Shown: piece by piece, positions 57,818-64,000 of the stretch
Position numbering within the stretch: the first letter of the stretch is position 1
How the letters are laid out: the number at the start of each line of letters is the position of its first letter
DNA from: Alopecurus myosuroides
Taxonomy: Eukaryota > Streptophyta > Magnoliopsida > Poales > Poaceae
Direction: 5' to 3'
DNA: 64,000 bases
Assembly: GCA_028641055.1 (NCBI GenBank)
Contig: CM054057.1
Location: 403,114,814-403,178,813, forward strand
The notes under the pieces: model-generated
What the model saw: only the letters and a program-made list of their open reading frames with translations
Database searches by the model: none
What the model was told of the DNA's origin: nothing
Position numbers and translations under genes: made by a program

Positions 57818-59880
57818 TGCAACATCCCAAGTTTTTCAAAATCCAAAACTCATCATACATACATACTCATCACTGCATTTGTGTTTGCATAAAATTTGGT
57901 TTTAAATTGTTAATCATAAAAATTTAGGAGTTACAATCCCTTTAATCTCTATTTGGTTTTAAAAGTTTTATCTAAAAGAAAGTATTTTATTTTGGGATAT
58001 TATAGTGCCCAAAATGTACCTTAAGTCTTGTGATTTTCAAAAAGTATTTATTCAAATTTTTCTGATAAGTATTTGTCCTTCTATGAATTTTTATTTGAAT
58101 TAATTGTTTTAGAAAAACAGAAAATAAACAAAAAAAAAGGGAAAGAGAGCAGCAGCGCAACTGCCCGGTGGCCCTCAACCCTCTCTCTTAGGGCCCAGCC
58201 CAATTCCCTCCTTCTGTCTTATTTCCCGCACCCGCGCAGCATTCAGCAGATGGGCCAACCCAGTACCGTGGCGGAAATGAGCAGCCCGTTACCGTCTCTC
58301 TCGCTGACGACCGGGCCCACGCCATCGTCTTCCACCCGAACATGATTTCCATGCCCACGAGGTGTTCGACCGAACAACGACGACAGACTCCTGCACGACT
58401 CCGACTCTCCCTTGTTCTCCGTTTCCCCTCGGCCATGCCAAACCCTCCATAAATACTCCCCGGCCTCCATGACAAATTTTCCACGAAACACCAAAGCCTC
58501 ACCACCCAAAATCGTCGAGATCAATCTCGAGTCCGCCCGCCACAATCGCCGTCGAGTTCGAGCTTGTTCCGATGAGCCCCGTCCTCCTTGATCCTTCTCT
58601 CTACCCCCTCGCGTGTTCTTCCGCTTCCGCGCACCGTTCTGACATGATCGCGCCCCTCCTTTGCCCCTAGATCGACGTTGCCGTCCACAGCAGGAGGACG
58701 CCACCGTTCCGAGCACTTCTGGCGAGGGATTGCGGGAGGAGCCGACCACTTCGACGTGCGCCACTTCGCCATCGACTCCGCGATGGCCCTCTGCACCCCA
58801 CGGTACGTTCCGTTGATCCCCTAGCACCGTATAAAGGCCCCGCCAGGATAGCTCTGTTTCTACCGCCGCGCGCACGAATTTCCGGAGATACTTCCGACGA
58901 CCTAGCGCCGCCAGCAAACGGGGGAGCAATTGCCACCATTGGATCTTCATCGAAGGGCCAGAAACAGAAGGAACCCCGAAGTGGTACAGGCAGATCCATC
59001 GCGTCCATCTCCACTTTGATCTGACGGTTCACGACGATGATCCGCGTGAAGGGTTATGAGCCAAACGGAGGCCTCCGTTGAGTGTGCCCCGGATCGAACA
59101 CGTTTTTTAATAAAAACAGAAAATAACAAATTTGGTTTAAAACTTCAAAAAATCATATCTCGAGTTCTGTAATTCCAAATTAGGTGATTTTGGACTTTTT
59201 GGAATCACCACATCATGTGGATTAACCTAGGCTATTTAAATATTAACTTTGTATCGTGAACTCACAAGTTATTTGTAGATCTCTATAAATCACTAGTTTG
59301 AGCACAACTTAAGTTTTAAAAATCCTTTTTAGGTGAAATCAATTTCTATGGTTTTGTTTTGATGTTCCCTATCCAGTAGACACCAGAGAAATTCATTAAG
59401 AGATATTTTCGTAGCAATAGCAATAATTTTCCACTAATAGCACATAACAAATCATTAATAAAATTTAATTTTGTTTTATGGTTTATGTTTTGTTTTCCAT
59501 GCATAAGGACTAAGTTATCAACACGTGAAAACATAATTGCTAGTAATTTTTGTGCATCACTTCATTGCATGGCATGCATACATACTTTTTGTATTGTTTT
59601 TGTCTTTATTTTATGTTTGGTATGTTTATGTATTGTGTATTTTGTTTGTTATAGATTGTGAAGAGGAGCAAGACTATTCTTTTTGCTGTTTTTCTTGCTG
59701 TTCTTGCTCATCCTTTTGCCAAAGAAAGTGACAAATTCATCCACCTTTTATTTTTCCTATGCATTGCTAGAGTTTTAAAGGTAGTTTGCATGATAGGTGA
59801 ATTTTTCTCTAAGTACAATGCTATGCTAAAACCCTAGTAGTGTGTAGCAACCCTTACCCTTGTTATCAACTATAGCCTTA
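57818..59880 (+). repeat. Element C 3' LTR, first part
   Basis: Starts TGCAACATCCCAAG. It has an AT-rich start, then a GC-rich promoter and leader zone (about 58140-59060) with a TATA-like CATAAATACTC at 58448-58458, then an AT-rich intron-like zone. An acidic exon-like segment begins at 59655 after GTTATAG (CEEEQDYS). It is interrupted by Athila piece D; the junction is gradual to the eye and placed at about 59880 with an error of about 100 bp. Confidence 0.75.
59655..59720 (+). pseudogene. Decayed acidic exon 2 of the LTR mini-gene (element C)
   Basis: In the same phase as the equivalent segments in A and F it encodes CEEEQDYSFCC and runs to CQRK before a stop. The GC-type donor is no longer recognisable (CAAAGAAAGTG where CAAGGCAAGT is expected). 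The matching terminal exon is at 62939-62958, after the D insert, and reads GSSDDE then TAA. C is the oldest copy, so decay is expected. Confidence 0.35.
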
Positions 59881-62771
59881 GCACTTGTAGATGCTATGCC
59901 TTGTTTCAATTTGTTTTCCATGATATGCTTATTTTTGTAATTAATGATGCTTATGTTGTTATGCATGATTATGGCTCTTATGCTCTCTATTGATTTGTCG
60001 CTCCCAGTCTTTTGCTAGCCTCCACCTGTACTTAGTATGAGCTCTACTCGTGCATCCAAACTCCCTTAAACCAAAGTTTTTTTCCCATTGTGTCCACCAT
60101 ACCTACCTACATGTGGTATTTAACTGCCACTCCAAGTAAATTGCTCATGTGTTACCTTTAAAACCTTCAAAATTACTCCTGCTTTATGTTCCTGTTTTTG
60201 CTCATGAGGACGTCAATAGAGAATCTTTATCTCACTTGTTGATTGGATTTCACACCCTGGACTAGTGGCCTCATCCACTTATCCAAATGATAGAAGAGTT
60301 GGCAGTGGGGTGCCCAGCCCCAAATTAATACAAACAAATTCTCTTCACTATTTTTGCCCCTGATTTATGAGTCAAAGCATAATTGTGTAAACAAAAGAGA
60401 AAGAGGGATGGCCTTCTACACTAGTTGCGTCTTCACCATGGGAGCCGCTCTTGTGAATCCAGTTGGATTGTGACGTACTGTATTTTCTGTTTACCATTCG
60501 TTGACATTAGCATACATCTCCCAAAATATAGACACTCCTCCACGGTATGTGATTGTTGGCAGGCACCTGAGGATTCGGTTAGCCATGGTTTTTGAAAGAT
60601 GGATGGTAAGAGTGTCAAACTTTTAATACCTATGTTTAATAAAATAAAAAGCTCTAGCACATGAGTGATCCCTTATACCCTCCGCGGAGAGCCTTTCTCT
60701 TACTTTTATGTTGAGTCTCCATCTTCTAACTTTATGCACAGTTGAGAGAGCATTTTTACCATTCTGAGTTTTATGTGCATTTGTCCCATAAACATCAATA
60801 ATTACTTCATAATGTGATATTATTTCTTCTTAAATTATTTTTTCTAGTCTTCCTCATGAACTTTGAAGGTGTCCTGGCATTTATGTTTTGCCCCACTCTT
60901 AAGGACTAGCGAAATATCACTTTTCCATGCTTTGTCTATACCCGAAACAAACGTCTACCTTTCTTTGCATTATTATTCATGATCCTTTATTTGAGATACT
61001 CTTCGTGATGCAAAGTAATTGATATGCCTTATTATTAAAGTTTTATTTATCATGTTTGTGTTTGAAGTTCTATGATCTCAGCGTGCATATGCTTTTACAT
61101 TAGATTGATCAAGTTTATGTTAGTAGCATGTCACCTTAGAAATTATTGTGTTTTATCGTTTACCTACTCAAGGACGAGTAGGAACTAAGCTTGGGGATGC
61201 TTGATACGTCTCCAACGTATCTATAATTTCTGACGCTCCATGATCATATAATGTCAATCGCTACTTGTTTTCTCCCTTATTTATAGCATTTTTATATGTT
61301 TTCCAGGACTAACCTATTAACAAGATGACAAGTGCCAGTTCCTTGTTTTCTGCTGTTTTTGGTTTCAGAAAATTTGTTCTGGAAATATTCTCGGAATTGG
61401 ACCCCACAAAGCCCGAAGTGCCTATTTCCCCCGGAAGCATCCAGAACACCGAAGAGGAGTCAAAGACGGGCACCAGGGGAGCCACACCATAGGTTGGCGC
61501 GGGTCTCCCTGGCCGCGCCAGCTATGGGTGTGGGGCCCCTGGTGCTCCACTGCCTTTGCCCTTTCGCCTATTTAATCCCCTCGGATGGAAAACCCTAAGC
61601 ACGTGATCAAAAATCCCCGAAAAGTTCCCCAACCTTCTTCACCGTCAACCCTAGATCAGGGGGGTTCTGAAGCTGTTTCCAGCACCCTGCCGGAGAGGAG
61701 ATCATCATCGGAGGCTTCTACATCACCATGCATGCCTCCGGAGTGATGCGTGAGTAGTTCATCCTTGGACTACGGGTTCATAGCTGCAGCTAGATGGTTG
61801 TCTTCTCCTCATATGCCTCCATGTTTAGATCTCGTGAGCTGCCTATCATGATCGAGATTGATCGTACGTAATTCTATATGCTGTGTTTGCTGGGATCCGA
61901 TGAATATTGACCTTATGCCAAGTTGATTATAGTCTTTATTTGCATATGCTATTTTTGATCTTGCATGCTTTCCGTTGCTAGTGGTTGCTCTGGCCAAGTA
62001 GCTGCTAGTGGCTCCAAGAGGGAATGTTTATGCTCGATAGTGGGTTCATGCCTCCTCACCACATTGCACGAGTGATAGAAACGTGAAGGGGGAGGATGTG
62101 TTGTTGCCATTAGGGAGAAAACAACGGTGAGAGTGCCCGCGTGCATAATCATTGCTTACATTACACACTTTGTTTAATGCAGTTATCTGTTGCTTGCAAC
62201 TTAATACCTAAGGGGGTTCAGATGATAACCTGATGCTGGATTATTAGTCATAGATGCAGATGGATGTCGGTCTATGTATATTGTTGTAATGCCTGCACTA
62301 AATATCATAGTAATCATCATGTTATATTGTGCACTACGGTGCAACTTCTATTTGTCAATTGCCCAGCTGTAATTTGTTCACCCAACATGCTATCTTTTAT
62401 GGAGAGACACCACTAGTGAACCTATGAACCCCGGTCCATTGTCCACACTGTTAAACAAACCACAACAATTTCCTGCTTTCTTTACCTACTGCAAGCATAC
62501 GTCATTTTCCACACTATACTTCTAATCTTTGTTTTTAGTAAGACCATGAGATTGAAAACCTCACTGTACTGTTGGGACAAAGTTTTTTGGTTGTGTTGTG
62601 TGCAGGTTCCGCGTTGTTGCTGACACCGGTGAAGCGCCAACACCACCGTCAGCGGCATCAACCTTCCTGAGATCCTCTTCCTCCCACTAGATTGATAACC
62701 TTGGTTCTTAACTAAGGGGAATTTCCTACCACTGTGCTCATCACACCCTCCTCTTGGGGTATCCCAACGCA
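59880..62771 (+). mobile_element. Athila-type piece D: 3' internal region and 3' LTR, 5'-truncated
   Basis: The 3' untranslated end of an Athila-type element (with GTCGCTCCCAGTCTTTTGCTAG near 59996 and the purine-rich AAGCTTGGGGATGCT just before the LTR), followed by a full 1570-bp LTR. No gag-pol and no 5' LTR are present. Since the LTR of C resumes exactly at its right edge, D inserted in C and lost its 5' part, or arose by a deletion. The left boundary is approximate. Confidence 0.7.
61202..62771 (+). repeat. Athila 3' LTR of D (1570 bp)
   Basis: Begins TGATACGTCTCCAACG and ends CCCAACGCA. It is similar along its length to the LTR of B (6714-8283), in opposite orientation and of the same length. 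The LTR of C continues after it. Confidence 0.85.
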
Positions 62772-63245
62772 CAACATCAAAGTTTTAGGGAAAACTTGCT
62801 TTTTGCAAATAGCCTAAACTCCACCAAGACAGATATGCATGTAGTTTCGACTTGCCATTTTATATCCACTATAGTGTCATTTGCCAGTACATCAAATTGT
62901 AGTGATCTCCTTCGGGGGCTGCATATTCCAACGTGCAGGTTCCTCCGATGATGAATAAGAAGTGCTTGTACTCGAGTCTACACCCAACATGCCTGCTTGT
63001 GGCACATGCTGAAGATGGAGGCTCATTGCTATTTTGTTTTCTGTTTCTTGAACTCTGATTTTTTTTAGCTAGTCTTCAAGCTATGCAAGTTGTAATAAAG
63101 CTATACTTGGCTATTCTGGATCCTTTGTAATAATTTTGATACTTCTGCAATGATACTTTACATTTTGTTCTGTGGTGCTAGCAGTGATCTAGGGACTAGC
63201 ACTTAACACAGTAGTTCTTACATTATTAAATGTGAGGGCGCTACA
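62772..63245 (+). repeat. Element C 3' LTR, last part
   Basis: After the D insert the Tekay LTR end resumes, with the terminal exon-like segment after GTGCAG (62939), an AATAAA poly(A) signal at 63094-63099 and the LTR end GGGCGCTACA at 63245. Confidence 0.75.
63094..63099 (+). terminator. Poly(A) signal of the element C LTR
   Basis: AATAAA about 150 bp before the LTR end, followed by a T-rich stretch; the expected 3' end signal of the element RNA. Confidence 0.5.
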
Positions 63246-64000
63246 GTAGTGTCCTAAGGCACTCGAATAGTAGTTGCTCCTTTCTCTAGGTTTTTAACAT
63301 CATACTTGAACCCAAGGTCCCGTAATGTGTTGAATTGTGGTGGGTTGAATCATGTGGTTCTAACCATGTGATGCTCACGCTATCGGTACATGATGCTGAC
63401 CTCCAACCCAAGATATGTTCTGTTTATCCTGAGGAACATGTTCTACCTTAGGATGGCTAGGTAATTTCAACTCTCATAGCCATAGTTTTTCTCTTGGAAC
63501 CAAAAGGATCCTGACAAGATTGATCATAATGAATCTAACATCCATGTTCTTGATTCAACTGTAACAATCTAGTTTAGCATTGGTTTTACAGAAAAAAAGT
63601 ATTACCCTGTGCATCTAACGTGATCTCAGGATTTTTCTGGAGCATGTTTCTAGTCTTTAGTTGCTTCCCGAACTTCGTCCATTGTTTGGAAACCAATTTA
63701 CACATGTATGTTGGAGATCCAATGCATTTCTCTTGTGTTCCGTCAGGACATTCCACCTTGGATTGTTAGGAGAAACAAACTACAATACCTCATTCATCTC
63801 TAGGACCAGGTCAAAAATCTGTAGTTCACATATTAAAGAAGTTTCATTAGCTTTTATTCTGCTTACCCTCGAGAATCACACTCTTAAATATCAAGAGGCA
63901 ATGCTGGGTTTCATGGCCTTATTGATGAAGTGATGCTCATAAAAAACTCCATTCACCCTTCCTCCAAGCTCGAATGCTCGAGAATGTTGGGTGTGTGAAT
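63246..64000. other. Unassigned sequence right of element C
   Basis: The flank of C. There is one 90-codon open frame (63661-63933, +) that starts at a non-ATG codon and has no recognisable motif. No LTR end, terminal inverted repeat or tRNA was found. It may be another decayed repeat or host intergenic DNA. Confidence 0.4.

Larger units (their letters stand above)
8284..63245 (+). mobile_element. Element C: old Tekay-lineage element, backbone of the window, with nested inserts
   Basis: C can be followed as gag, protease, RT, RNase H, integrase, chromodomain, polypurine tract and 3' LTR, in segments 8284-10703, 18932-19819, 57058 to about 59880, and 62772-63245. Its 5' LTR and the start of gag were displaced by the insertion of B and lie outside the window. 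The frame rejoins across the Angela and E inserts when one copy of each 5-bp duplication is removed: RNase H reads YHP then GKANVVADA, and integrase reads RACAL then DYGSSWDD. At least six stops and several frameshifts mark it as long dead and as the oldest element seen here. Confidence 0.88.

Noticed and set aside
58188..59129. Minus-strand ORFs (up to 235 codons) in the GC-rich part of the C LTR
   Set aside because: Antisense to the leader zone of an LTR, several overlapping frames, no domain; composition effect.
63661..63933. 90-codon frame near the right end
   Set aside because: Starts at a non-ATG codon, no recognisable domain, in unclassified repeat-like sequence.

Overview
The window looks like repeat DNA from a large-genome grass, most likely a pooid (the wheat, barley, rye, oat and ryegrass group). 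The reasons are a stack of nested LTR retrotransposons of types typical of those genomes: Tekay-lineage chromoviruses with LTRs of 2.5-5 kb, Athila-type elements whose LTRs begin TGATACGTCTCC, an Angela/BARE-like copia element and a Tat-lineage element. I found no host gene, rRNA, functional tRNA gene or CRISPR array. Family names come from recognition of domains and termini, not from a database search.

Layout. Seven elements are called A to G, plus the Angela copy. A (1-5395, + strand) is the 3' end of a Tekay element: integrase, chromodomain and a 3837-bp LTR. It sits inside B (5396-8283, - strand), the 5' end of an Athila-type element. B sits in the gag of C (8284-63245, + strand), an old, multiply broken Tekay element that forms the backbone of the window. 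C is cut four times: by B; by the Angela copy (10704-18931, target-site duplication CACCC) in RNase H; by E (19820-57057, duplication ACTAG) in integrase; and by a 5'-truncated Athila piece D (about 59880-62771) in its 3' LTR. E (- strand) is a non-autonomous Tekay derivative with two 4.15-kb LTRs and only 498 bp between them. F (23052-51487, - strand, duplication GTCGA) is inserted in the 3' LTR of E and is a nearly complete Tekay element with an extra ORF before gag. G (35520-47467, - strand, duplication CCCCT) is inserted in the 5' LTR of F and is a complete Tat-lineage element. When the inserts and one copy of each duplication are removed, the reading frames and LTR lengths rejoin, which confirms the model C > E > F > G.

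Ages follow the nesting. The two 573-bp LTRs of G look identical. The LTR pairs of F and E differ by roughly 1-2% by eye, those of Angela by more, and C has many stops and frameshifts.

The most interesting content is not standard gag-pol. (1) The LTRs of A and F, and less completely C and E, share an exon-like gene structure. An acidic exon ends at a GC-type splice donor (GCAAG) and a second acidic terminal exon follows in matching phase, so the LTRs may carry their own small spliced gene. (2) G carries on its opposite strand an intact five-exon gene (804 codons) with a TATA box, related to the 'putative gypsy type transposon' domain family. (3) F has a 320-codon ORF with a coiled coil and an acidic tail between its primer-binding site and gag. 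(4) The LTRs of A and E contain a tRNA-like module with A-box- and B-box-like motifs in the sense orientation.
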